64,000 nt of DNA from positions 496,001 to 560,000 of the forward strand of contig JBPESP010000001.1 in assembly GCA_051710585.1 (NCBI GenBank), read 5' to 3'. The stretch comes from JBPESP01 sp051710585 (GTDB lineage Bacteria; Pseudomonadota; Gammaproteobacteria; Enterobacterales; Enterobacteriaceae). Shown here piece by piece: positions 50,521 through 61,400 of the stretch; positions within the stretch are counted from its first letter, which is position 1; every line of letters starts with the position of its first letter. The notes beneath the pieces are model-generated. The model saw only the letters and a list, made by a program, of their open reading frames with translations. It ran no database searches and was not told where the DNA came from. The translations under genes and the position numbers were made by a program.

Positions 50521-50549
50521 TTGACAACCTTAAAGGACTCCGCTATCAT
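50521..50549 (+). promoter_or_regulatory. Near-consensus sigma-70 promoter of tRNA-Asn
   Basis: TTGACA (perfect -35) at 50521-50526, a 17-bp spacer and TATCAT at 50544-50549. The predicted start is about 10 bp before the tRNA. Confidence 0.85.
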
Positions 50550-50566
50550 GCTAAGTATTTTGTGAT

Positions 50567-50642
50567 TCCTCTGTAGTTCAGTTGGTAGAACAGCGGACTG
50601 TTAATCCGTATGTCACTGGTTCGAATCCAGTCAGAGGAGCCA
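50567..50642 (+). tRNA. asnT: tRNA-Asn (GTT anticodon)
   Basis: A 76-nt cloverleaf, TCCTCTG acceptor paired with CAGAGGA, anticodon GTT in CTGTTAA, T-loop TTCGAAT and encoded CCA. It differs from E. coli tRNA-Asn at only a few positions. E. coli has four identical copies (asnTUVW), so the symbol is nominal. No integrase or attachment duplication was seen beside it. Confidence 0.97.
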
Positions 50643-53399
50643 ATTTCATGGTTCTTTAGAGATCTTTATCTCATCTTAATTTAATAGTTTGAATGGAAAC
50701 TATTCTTGGTGCATTTTAATTTTACTGCTCTTTATATCAATAAAGTTGGTAGTTAAATATAGGATACAGGTTATATTAAAAAGTCAATCTCTTAAAACTT
50801 TCTAATAAACTTTTTTAAAGTCCCTGATTTCCGCGGCCTGTATTTTCTTATTAAATTGGGAAAATTTATATTACTGGTATCTTAAGGTACCAGTACCCTT
50901 TTAATGGTAAAAATCGCGTATGCGATTAGGTGGTCAATATCAGACCATCATTCTATTTTGTTATTGTTACATGATGCCAGCAAAGAAGTATCTGCAAGAT
51001 GCTGAATCTGAATATTAATCCTACACAGCAATACGTGTCGTGAACGTATCTTACGGCACGAAGAAGTTTTTTTTAAATATAACTTTGCCTGGGATAAAAG
51101 TAACAGGAAATGGTCGCATAATACCGCTTACCATTTTCCTTGCCAGCCTGAACAATTATATCTTTCCGCTCATTGGAACCTGCCTGCATTGAACTTAAAC
51201 TAAAGTCTTTAATTTTATTGACCTGCTGAAAGCAATCGAGAAAAGCTTGTTGGAATATACGTCCCACAAACGGCAACACCTGAGTAACATAATTTGTTAT
51301 GTAGCCTTTAAGAAATAATCAATACTAATCCGCCAGGAGATCTTAGCGATAACGTTGATGAACCCTCTTTGTCAGACGGAAGATCTCGCCCAGCCACTTT
51401 AGTAATAATATAAAGCTGCTTCTTAAATGCACTTAAAGGTATCAATCAAAGGCTGTAGATTTTTTTTACCTAGTTTGCTTTTTTTTGCTAACGTTGTATG
51501 TGTTTACATAGTTCCAGTGAATTACATTCCAACTTTTGGTCAGAGATTAATTTCAAAAAAAGAGTTTAAATGACAACCTCAATGCAAAAAAACCTACTGT
51601 ATTAGGGAAATGGGTTATTCCGGATTGAATTGCAGCATATGAATGCTGCAATTCAATCATTTTCCTTATCAGAACAGACCATCACTATTTTGAAACAGAA
51701 TAAGGATATCGTTAGTAATAATGAAAACTGGGTTTCTCCAGCGATCATAAACCCGTATAACCAACCAGTGTGAGAATACGGCCAATAAGGTACTGTGGAT
51801 GATGGGTATGATGACATACTAAATTGCAGCGCTTGAATTAAATTAATATGTTCACTTCAGAACAATATGGGTGCATCAAAGACTAAAGCTTAATCCTGAA
51901 TCTAAAAGCGAATACACTTAATACTGGTTGTTGATCAAAATTATACACTACCCCCCCGAAAGTAGTAAAAGCTATGGATGTCGACATTTCTGCGATCATG
52001 AGATGGTTAAAATAAACTGCGTGATGAGAGCGATAAAGGGGACGTTAAAATGAGAAGCTAAATAGCAGGTGAAATTATTATGCAGTCAGCTTAATGAAAG
52101 AACTAGGGTTGGTTAGTTGTCAAAAGCCGATCTAGCTATAACCCAATAGTGGGTTAGATGGAAGAATTAGAATATTCGCTGGAAGGTAAACTCGATAAGA
52201 CCAACTCCATTTAGTTTACTATTCTAGTCGAGCCTTTATAGTAGTAAGCTAAATTTAGTTTACTGTTAGAAGCTAACATGTCTCTTCAATACATTTCTTA
52301 ACTACACTTATAGTTATAATTGGTAATATCCTGGGAAAATTAAGTGTGTTATTATACTAGTATACTAAGGAAAAAATATACTAAAATTGTTAGCATAAGT
52401 CATTTGAGATGACTAATAAGTATTAGGGATTTAAGAGGTTCTAGTGGACAGAAATATAATTCCCCTCAATCTAATTTCGAATAATTCAATTAATTTATTA
52501 TAATGAATTGAATATAATGGTTAAATTTTTGACACTACTAGTAAATAGTGTGCGCGATTCTCTCAGTAAAGCTATTGTTTTTTCAGCTTGATATTCGTTA
52601 TTTTATAATTGCTTTGTAGTGGGGTAAATTAGTCACGTATATAGCAATCTCCATTAGAGCTAATGAACAGCGGATGGATAAAATATTATAGTGCTACATC
52701 ATGTTTCTCAGGTAATATCTTCTCCAGAAGTACTCCTAAATCTGCGAGCGATTAATAGTGCGTTCCTCTCTGTATATTTGCCAGGCATCATATCTCTCCA
52801 AGTTTTATAGCATAACGCATTGCTGATGGCGTTACTGGGTGCACTTGCAAACAAAAAATTGTAGTAAAAATACCGACTTATTCATATGTAATACTGTACA
52901 GTGCGGCAATACGGTTAACTAAGAAAAATTAATTTAAACGATAAAGCTCATTCCATTAGTAGTGCCAGCCAACTTCACGGCTAGCATTTATGAAGATGCT
53001 ACCAAACTTCAGTGCGCTTAGGGATTATGGAACCATTACTAATATTGCTAGATGTTAACAAAAGCGCTATTACCTTTCGTAATTCTACTCAGTAGAAATA
53101 GACTTACCTACCAATATTGACTGGTATAAACTGCATTTCGATATTAAAATATAAATAATTAGCACCCTTACAGCTTGTAATACAATCGTCGTCTTATATA
53201 TCCGTTAACTATGCAGTATAAACACTTCGGTAAAGTGCCGTCTGGTGCGTAATGGGTGGTTTAGCAAGCGTATCCAGTATTCAATATCGAATTGAAATCG
53301 ATACGCGAAATATGTAACACCTACATACTAGTTTCTCATGTCTGAGAAGAAAAGACCTTGAATTGAAAGCCTTACTCTTGCTAAATAAAAGGTAATGCA
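50643..53399. other. Desert between tRNA-Asn and ycjX
   Basis: In enterobacteria tyrR and ycjF follow ycjX in this direction; I could not recognise either. The minus strand at 51073-51440 contains a fairly long decaying coding-like stretch of unknown identity (see findings). Confidence 0.45.
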
Positions 53400-53890
53400 G
53401 ACAACGTACCAGCACTTTGCTCGGATAGAATATCAGTTAAGGGCCATCCTTCAGGCAGTTTCTTTGAGTGTTAGCCGGTTTTATTCCTTGATTTGTCAGT
53501 ACACTGTTGAACATAGACTGAATTAATTATCGCTACCCTTAGTGTAATTTATACTGATGCCTTCAAAGGTGGTTATTCTGTCAGGTTTCTTTCAGAAACT
53601 GCTGCAAGAGCACTACCAGATTGGGACCCTGATTCAAGGTGAAATAATCTGCTTTGCTCGCGGCAAACATAAATTTATTAATGTACGGGAAACAAGCGGC
53701 AATATAGGTTTGTACTTTCCATCTGTAATATAGGATACGCATCAACTCTATATTAATGCTAACTATGTATAGTTTATAGTGTTATGGTCTCGATTAAATT
53801 CCGCTAGATAATCTGCCAGCACAATTTTCCGCTCAAATCCGCTGAATTGTTATTTCTAAGATTCTCCCACAAACTGCTAGTAATAGCAGC
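53400..53890 (-). pseudogene. ycjX: Broken ycjX (DUF463 P-loop protein)
   Basis: The minus strand retains Q-F-S-G-F-E-R-K-I-V-L-A-D-Y-L, then R-I-L-Y-Y-R, then F-P-Y-I-N-K-F-M-F-A-A-S-K-A-D, then N-L-V-V-L-L-Q-Q-F-L, and finally C-L-K-D-G-P. This is the C-terminal half of YcjX (F-D-R-Q-I-V-L-V-D-C-L ... K-L-L-F-A-A-T-K-A-D-H ... V-S-L-L-Q-Q-L-I). The P-loop N-terminal half is gone. It lies downstream of psp genes as in E. coli and Yersinia. Confidence 0.88.
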
Positions 53891-54339
53891 AGCTGTTATG
53901 TAACATCTTAATGTTAGTGCGTTTATTATCCTAAGTCAGATGCTATTCCTCTCTATCGTTCTGTTATGGTTATAAAAAACTACAGTGCCTATAAGCGCAG
54001 TTCGCTGATGTGCAGAATCAGTACCGAATAAGGTACTGGGATATAGTGGGCGACGAGTGATACATGTTAATAGTTAGGCGCTTTAAGCTGCGATGATCGT
54101 ATCTAGCTCAATAGCGCCAATAAGCCAATAATATGAAATGGATAAGTGTTATCATTATTGTTAGAATCGGTTATTCAGTTTAAATGCTGGCGATGTGAGA
54201 TACTTTTCTACTCAATGTAACTACCGTTCTTATCTGCTAATAGAAGCCTATCTCCGCTATTCAATTACTGAGAGGGGTTATTAACCCCCCCTCTTATCCC
54301 TAATAAGCTGCCAGCGACACGGAGCTCCGGTCAAAACAC

Positions 54340-54750
54340 CAAAGTCCCATAGGTTAGCAGTCAACATAAATAAGACAAAGATTATCGACAGTATGATGAT
54401 TATCTGCACCAGCTAGGTAGGGATGTTAAAATGTTGGGCAATCCTGACACCTATCCCGCGGATAATATGCCTTTATCAAAGCAGCAATAGAATTTTTTAA
54501 ATAAACCGTCATCTTATTTTTGTCTCCAGTTAGGGTTCCGTGTTAAAATATTTTAAAGTGCCTCTATGTACGCTGGGCTGGCATAGAGAGCTGCATAAAG
54601 TGGTACCCATAACAAGACAAACGTGAAAATGCAACACATCTTCTATTTCTTAAAATATCAGGAGTACTAATTTTCAGATTTTCTGCTTTATCCAGCACTG
54701 GATTGATGTTGTGGCGCGAACGATATCGGTAAAACGAGGAAAATGTCCAT
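54340..54750 (-). pseudogene. Collapsed pspABC operon (phage-shock proteins)
   Basis: In about 410 bp three genes survive as fragments. pspA (from the ATG at 54750) gives M-D-I-F-L and, frameshifted, R-F-T-D-I-V and L-D-K-A-E-N, ending after about 40 codons. It runs into a pspB relic that closes N-P-N-W-R (PspB H-P-N-W-R). pspC follows as K-K-F-Y-C-C, then R-I-A-Q-H-F-N-I-P-T-stop-L-V-Q-I-I-I-I-L-S-I-I-F. Internal deletions removed most of pspA and pspB. Psp maintains inner-membrane integrity under stress. Confidence 0.85.
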
Positions 54751-56436
54751 TATGATTATTTGTCTTTTAGATGAGTTAGGGTTTTTAACTCATACCGCTT
54801 GAATAGTATATTTTCATGCTTACTTTTATGTTTATATCATATAAATAAAGGTTTTTAAATTTTATATTTAAATATAACTAATATTAGTTATAGTTAATAA
54901 CTATTGACAATTAAAAGATATACACCATCTCTTATCCCCCTCAATATTTAACTGTTAGGCTAGTGTAATAATTTTTGAAAGTCTTTGTATAGATGTCGCG
55001 CTTCGCTTGGCTTTTGCACGATCTTTTTGCCGTTCTGCTAATCCCCCCTTCATAGTTCTAAACTATGCTGCTTACAATGAAAATATACTTGATTCTAAGC
55101 TTTTTAGCTATGAATTCAGCGTGTGTATTAGTATTAGTAAGCAAGAAAAGGTTATTGGGATCAATTTGAGCGTGTCGCCGTAGGTACGTTTTTGATGAGT
55201 CGCCAAACGTACTTGTGATGGTCCAGAAAAAAGCTGTTACGTGTCATTAAATATGGCAAGTTGGAATATTAGTAGCACAACACGCCACGGAATTGCTGAG
55301 TTCAAATGAACATTAATTATACGGCATGATGAAAAGATCGTATAAATACCTGGTTTTTATTGTGGCGGCTTTGTTATGCTCTACTTTATCACGTGCACAC
55401 TATCTTGTTAACGTTTTATCTAACCGTTCGCTGTTGCGAATGGGATGGCGCTTTCTAAATTCCGCGCGAATGAACTTATTTTTTATTCACTCATGGTGGG
55501 TGTGTACTGATTACTTGCTATTTAATACCCCAACCATTTTTTTAAAAAAAATGGCAGCAGCCCTGCTACCGCACTACGATGATTATAGATTTAACTCAGG
55601 GAGTAGTAAATTATGTTTGTATAGCTTCAAATACCACTATAAAACACCAGTGTATTTTACTTTTTACCAAAGTTGTAGAGGCCGTCTTTGCAGGAAATAT
55701 TACATCATTTTCTGAAGTAACTCGTTGATATAGATAAATTTTATCAGAACATCTGTTTTCTAGGCCTTATTAGGATTATCACTAAATCGCCACCATCGAC
55801 CCTCGCTAGCAGCCTAAGTTATTCTCAGCATTTACCGGCTAGAGGAGTAAATTGTGTCAACTGACAGCGAATAGAGGTAGTTTTATATTAATGCTATTGT
55901 TCATGCTGTCGGTCATGGCCCTTTGGCGAAGTGTAAAATAAGAGGGGGGAAATACACAGTTTAACGGGCAATAACCCATCGCCCGCCCTGGCTGCGGAAG
56001 CGACGTTGAGGGATGCAATAAATCAATCGAAAAAACGTTTTTTGCTGGTTTAGTTATAGAGTGGGTTTCTGTGTTTATACAAAAAAATACTGTGTATTAT
56101 CAGCTCAGATAAAAACCTTTACCAACCTGTCACTTCTACCTCCACCTTGATGAAGTACTTCTTTTAAAGAAGGTCATCAATACATCACTGATTATCTCTG
56201 ACCGTCAAGACCGGGCTTCAAAACTGATAGATAACCGTACATAGCGAATCTCGCTAGTTATCTCTGCACTGCTTGAGTGATCGTTAATTGAAGGGGATAA
56301 AAAATTCTCAATGTATATGAACATAACTTATATCAGCGCGGCTTAGATCTATCTTCCAAATCCTATGGGTAAAATAGTCTTCGACTACTTCATGTAGAAA
56401 AAAAACACTTTACGTCGTCGTTGATAAAAAATATGC
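54751..56436. other. Desert where pspF and sapA-F would lie
   Basis: By synteny pspF and the sap operon should fill the space from here to fabI. I could not recognise fragments of either. A 129-codon plus-strand ORF at 55326-55715 starts with a signal-peptide-like stretch (K-R-S-Y-K-Y-L-V-F-I-V-A-A-L-L), but the rest matches nothing. Confidence 0.4.
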
Positions 56437-56552
56437 ATGACTATATGACTATATGACTATATGACTATATGACTATATGACTATATGACTATATGACTAT
56501 ATGACTATATGACTATATGACTATATGACTATATGACTATATGACTATATGA
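56437..56552. repeat. Tandem array, 14 perfect copies of ATGACTAT
   Basis: The 8-bp unit ATGACTAT repeats 14 times without a mismatch from 56437 to 56548, plus a partial ATGA. It is in no gene. It has the structure of a slipped-strand VNTR. Confidence 0.97.
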
Positions 56553-57193
56553 AATATATCTAATCAACAGACCGGAAAGGGGCTCATCGCTCGCGCTATC
56601 TGTTGTTTCACGGTAAGCAGAACCGGTATGAACGTAGCTCCGATAGATTAGAAGTTGCGCGCTTGGTGTTACCAAAAGTTAGCCAGTGTTAGGTTATATG
56701 AAAGAAGTTAGCCATCTATTTGCCATGTTGAACACCAGGCGGACGTGTAGGGTATCTACCACCGGATATTATATCCCAAAGTTGAAACAGAGTCGTTAAC
56801 CAGCGGTTACTAACGCATTTTCGTGCCGAAATTATTATTCTCTTTTATTTTTATAGGTGGTTTGAGCTCAGAGAGGTTTTAGTGGTGGCTTTTTTATTTT
56901 TCTGGTGGCAAAAGTTGGATTTTCTCTTTCTTTTTACTGTTCGTCTCGTCGGATATTAATAGCTGAGCGGGGTTATGGCAGATGTGGATGCTGTGATATC
57001 GGTAGAGAACGAGAGGAAACTATCAATAAAACCCGCGCAAGATAGACTTGTGACTTGATCACGCTTACTATTATTTGAATACGCGGCCGCAGGGGGGGGT
57101 AGAAAAGTCCATTAATCTTCCAACTAAAGGCTACCATGGTAGACAAATCTCTAGTGGGGCTGAATATGTCAATGTACTCACAAATTATAAATC
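56553..57193. other. Desert after the octanucleotide array
   Basis: No gene recognised. A short poly-G tract (57091-57098) and AT-rich stretches are present. Confidence 0.5.
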
Positions 57194-57243
57194 CAGTAAT
57201 ATAAATAAACGAAAAAAAGTAATTTCGTTTATTTATATTACTG
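57194..57243. repeat. 21-bp perfect inverted repeat
   Basis: Arms at 57194-57214 and 57223-57243 are exact reverse complements (core AATAAACGAAA), with an 8-nt loop. It lies about 370 bp upstream of fabI and is not flanked by a T-tract. Confidence 0.8.
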
Positions 57244-57614
57244 CCTTATTACTTATATATGTTTATATATATCATAATGATGTAAAGTTGTAAACCCTTG
57301 CAATTAGGGTAAGGGTTGGTGATATGGTGACAGTGCCGCTGCACGATTTGATCAGCTAGCTCATCGCTATTTATTTTGTGAAAACTCTGATCGCTGATAT
57401 CTTTGGTACAATAACGCTATGTTGTGAGTTTCCCCTCTTTGCGTGTCACCCCCATGATAGTGTAAAGAAGAGCACTTTAGCTTAGGATATGGATTTTTTA
57501 TTCCGCTGAAATATTTATGTTACACTTTGCTAAGTTTATCAATAATAAACGGTGATGCTCGGATTAACCGAGGACACATGATAGCATGTAATAATGATTA
57601 TAAGGATTAGTCCT
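57244..57614. other. fabI leader region
   Basis: This should contain the fabI promoter. TTACAC...TATCAA-like elements occur near 57520-57545, but no single promoter stands out. Confidence 0.35.
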
Positions 57615-58403
57615 ATGGGTTTTCTTACCGACAAACGTATTCTAGTGACTGGCGTTGCTAATAACCGTTCAATTGCATACGGTATTGCTCAGGCTCTGCA
57701 CCGCGAAGGTGCAGAGCTAGCTTTTAGCTATCAGAATAACAAATTGAAATCACGAGTGGAAGGATTTGCCGCCAATTTCAATTCTAGCATTGTTCTGCCG
57801 TGCGATGTAGCGAAAGATGCTAGCATCGACGCACTTTTCACTCGTCTGGCCGATGTCTGGTTGACTTTTGATGGTTTTGTGCATGCCATCGCTTATGCGC
57901 CTCCTGACCAATTGAACGGTAATTATGTTAACGCCGTAACTCGGGAAGGTTTTTCTATCGCGCACGATATTAGCGCTTACAGCTTTGTCGCTATGGCCAA
58001 GGCTAGTTGGGCAATGCTTAATCCAAACGCCGCCCTGCTAACGTTGACTTATCTTGGCGCGCAACGAGCTATTCCTAACTATAACGTTATGGGCCTGGCT
58101 AAAGCCTCGCTGGAGGCCAATACTCGTTACATAGCTAACGCTATGGGTCCACAGGGAGTTCGGGTGAATGCTATTTCCTCAGGCCCTATCCGTACCCTTG
58201 CTGCATCTGGTATTAAGAATTTTAAGAAGATGCTGTCCTACTGTGAGTCTGTGACGCCCATCCGCCGAGTGGTGACTATTGAGGATGTTGGCAACGCCGC
58301 TGCTTTCTTGTGCTCTGATTTATCAGCAGGTATTACTGGTGAGGTTTTGCATGTAGATGGTGGCTTCAATATCGCCACTATGAATGAGCTTGATCTAGAT
58401 TGA
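57615..58403 (+). CDS. fabI: Enoyl-[acyl-carrier-protein] reductase (NADH)
   Basis: The protein has 262 residues, identical in length to E. coli FabI. It reduces trans-2-enoyl-ACP in each cycle of fatty acid elongation. It is a short-chain dehydrogenase fold with catalytic Y146, Y156 and K163 (L-T-Y-L-G, then N-Y-N-V-M-G-L-A-K). The substrate-pocket segment reads A-I-A-Y-A-P at 91-96, where E. coli has S-I-G-F-A-P, so G93 is Ala and F94 is Tyr. I choose the ATG at 57615 (M-G-F-L-T), with AAGGA upstream, over the in-frame ATG at 57594. It is essential for membrane lipids. Confidence 0.98.
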   Translation: MGFLTDKRILVTGVANNRSIAYGIAQALHREGAELAFSYQNNKLKSRVEGFAANFNSSIVLPCDVAKDASIDALFTRLADVWLTFDGFVHAIAYAPPDQLNGNYVNAVTREGFSIAHDISAYSFVAMAKASWAMLNPNAALLTLTYLGAQRAIPNYNVMGLAKASLEANTRYIANAMGPQGVRVNAISSGPIRTLAASGIKNFKKMLSYCESVTPIRRVVTIEDVGNAAAFLCSDLSAGITGEVLHVDGGFNIATMNELDLD

Positions 58404-58430
58404 TTCCTCGGTGCTGGATAACAGTCCCCT

Positions 58431-58473
58431 TTATACTTCACTCCCTTGCTTGCAGCTAGGGAGTGAAGTATAA
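58431..58473. terminator. Terminator of fabI
   Basis: A perfect 16-bp stem (TTATACTTCACTCCCT at 58431-58446 with 58458-58473) with an 11-nt loop, 27 bp after the stop. T-rich and A-rich flanks suggest it can act in both directions. Confidence 0.85.
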
Positions 58474-61400
58474 AATCGCGCATCCTTTGTGCTAGAGTAA
58501 AAGCCGCTCGGCTTGCGTAATCAATACCGCCTTTATGCCATCTTATCGCCAGCATCGCGATTGGGATTCCGTTTAACACTGGCGTCATGTTTTAAAATAA
58601 ATGGCCCTGAGTATTATGGTGGAATCTAGTCTGCTAAACACTACTCCTGCAGCAGTTTAAAATGAGGTGTTTTTTGAGGAAAATCTCTGCCTAAAGGCAG
58701 CTACATAAAATTCCTTATCTAGATAAGGGTAAAAATAATGGCTTAGTTCAGCTAGAAAAGGCAATTAGCGCCTGCGATAGACTTAACAGTGCCAGTATGG
58801 AAAACAGAAACACTGGATGCAATATCAAATCCATACTATAATTTATAATAGATACTTTATGGAATCTGAGCTGGTTCCAGTAGCGCTAGTTCAAAAAAAC
58901 TGATTTTTTTAAATTAACTCCATGATTGCTCATAGAATTGCAGTAATAAAAGTTCTAGATTGTGGCATGTATACTGATACATAACATTCCTATCATACTT
59001 TGCTTGAGTGATCGTGACCTCGCTTCTGGCTTACTTTTAAGAGTTTTAAACCACATTGAGAGGGTGGGTTGATTGATAAACCTGGCATCGGTAGGTACCC
59101 TGAAGGGGGGGTGAGCGCTCTTCTGATCCAGCTTCAAATTACATAAATAAATGAGTTTTTATATCTATCAATTTGATTTCTAGTCCTGGGATTAGTCAAT
59201 AATAAACCACTTTATCTTACAGATAAAGGAGGAACCAGAATATACACGTTAGTACATTAATGGCAGAATCATCTGTCTACATGCAAAATAAAATATTTAC
59301 GCCAAGCTTCCCCTATCGTGAACGATTTTATTTATTTGCTATTATTTACTATACGGACCCTTATAGAGAACTTATATACCGTTACTGTTACCCGTTTAAC
59401 GCTGCGAGTGCTTTTGAGTATCAAAATACGATCCACCACCTGCTTGTATATTGTATGGCAGTATATTTAACGGGATAGGTTTATTATAACCGATAAAGTA
59501 AAAGAATAATTAACGTCAGTGATATTCCACCGCCCCCAAGCCATTAAAGATGGGTTGCGAGCCTTCATTGGTGCTTTGCTTTTTTTCTCCGTCAAGCATC
59601 CTTTTCGTCTGTTGCCTTAGTGTTTCAATATGTATGCGGTGGATGATCATGTGGAACATTACATAGTAAAACTGACAATATACTGGCCCTACCAGTTCTG
59701 TATATAACTATTGTATTTAGACGTATCCGCTGAGTATGGAGAAAATAACTAGATAAATGGTGCTTACCTTGCATACATTATCAATCATTACATGCAGTAA
59801 ATCTATCAGCATAAATACAACGTTACTTAGTACTACAGCGTATAAAATAAACAGCACTGGCGTAGTAAAAATAAAACAGAACTCTAGCAGTTCGATGATT
59901 TAAGCTAAGACGGTTAGCTAGCATGATTGATTTGATGTGTTTCTTATGTTTGTGCTGTGCGCAGTGTGATACAGCGCATGCGCTAAGCTCGGTAAGCTAA
60001 ATATCATGGTAGGGGATTCTTAGCTTGTATCAATAAATGCATAGGGTAACGGGTAATATTGTTTCTTAGCAGACCTGAAAAGATACTTAATACCCTCGAT
60101 CAATATTTTAATTTGTCTAGTTATGCGCTGTAAACCCCGCTGATAGGAGTAAAACGTAGTTTTTAAAAGTATGGTGTAAGCCGGTCTGGATCAGTAGGTA
60201 TTCGCAAAATTTGTATAGATATATCCCGCAGGAAGTGTTTTTATGATGTACTGCCTCATTTATAAAGTTTTATGGCTGATGGATGATGGTCTATAATCCT
60301 ATAGGCATAAAATAGTTAGTGCCAACCACCATTAGCAATCAGGCAATAATTTCACCGAGAAAGCTTACATTATTAGAGAAGATGTAAAGTATTTTGGTGA
60401 TGAACTGTGTTACATATCACTACCTCGGTCTACGAGATGTTCACGTATGGTAAAAGCTTCTAAGGTGATAGATTGTACCACTAGCGAAATTCTTACCATC
60501 TGTAATTTAATAAAGTTAATTACTGGGGCAAAGGTGAACGTTAGTTTTTTCCCGCTATCCTGGTAGTAATGGCGAAGGCAAAGAGAGTAGTAGGTTAAAG
60601 AACATTGCGATATCCACTTAACGAATAAAGTCGATGATTGTTTACAGGTAAACCAGTCTAAATATTCGCTGATTACCGCTACGTTTTACATTACTGTCGG
60701 AGTGATTAAATTTACGCAACTGAATAAAAACATTATATAAAATATAACATGTTACCGTAGTTTTTTATTTTAAAAAACCTTAATAATGAAATTCAAATAT
60801 AAGATAAAACTTTACAGCGAGCGACTATGGGGACCATGAAATATATCATCTGTCATGTATGTTGAATATAAATAGACATTTAAATACCAAAGTTACTCCT
60901 GAAACAATAATAATGGCAATTTCAGTTTTTATGAAAATAGCACTAACTTGATAAGTTTGAGAGAAACTATACGGAAGGCGATAGATATAATTTTCTTTTT
61001 TCCGTATACCCATAGCTTATTTTATTAGAAAAAGACGATTTTTTTATTGCGTATCAGGATCGGCTTGCTGGCAAGGCCGTTACGCCTTATCGCTGAAAGC
61101 GATAAATACTTACCCCATTCATTTGGAAGAGACCTTTTTCCTTATCTGTAATTCATCTGCACATAATCTGACGTATCCATACCAGCTTACGCTATACATA
61201 TCCAGGTTCAGTAGAAATGAAGCGTCTTCCTAATATCAGCTTTTAGCTGGATTTTCGGCATTAATAATTTCCCCAATTTTCCAATATTTGTAATGAGGAT
61301 AGCGATAAGCGGTAGGTTGAAATAAATTATCAGCATCGGTAAAAGCACTGTTTATTTGCTTTGATGATTTTTTTTGATCTTATCATTTTGCTATCTTCAT

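Noticed and set aside
50567..51300. Integrated island at tRNA-Asn
   Set aside because: No integrase, no direct repeat of the tRNA 3' end and no phage genes were seen.
55326..55715. 129-codon ORF with signal-peptide-like start
   Set aside because: Only the first ~25 residues look protein-like. The remainder is cysteine- and tyrosine-rich noise with no family; not supported as a functional secreted protein.
56437..56552. CRISPR array
   Set aside because: The units are 8 bp and directly abutting, with no spacers; it is a simple tandem repeat.
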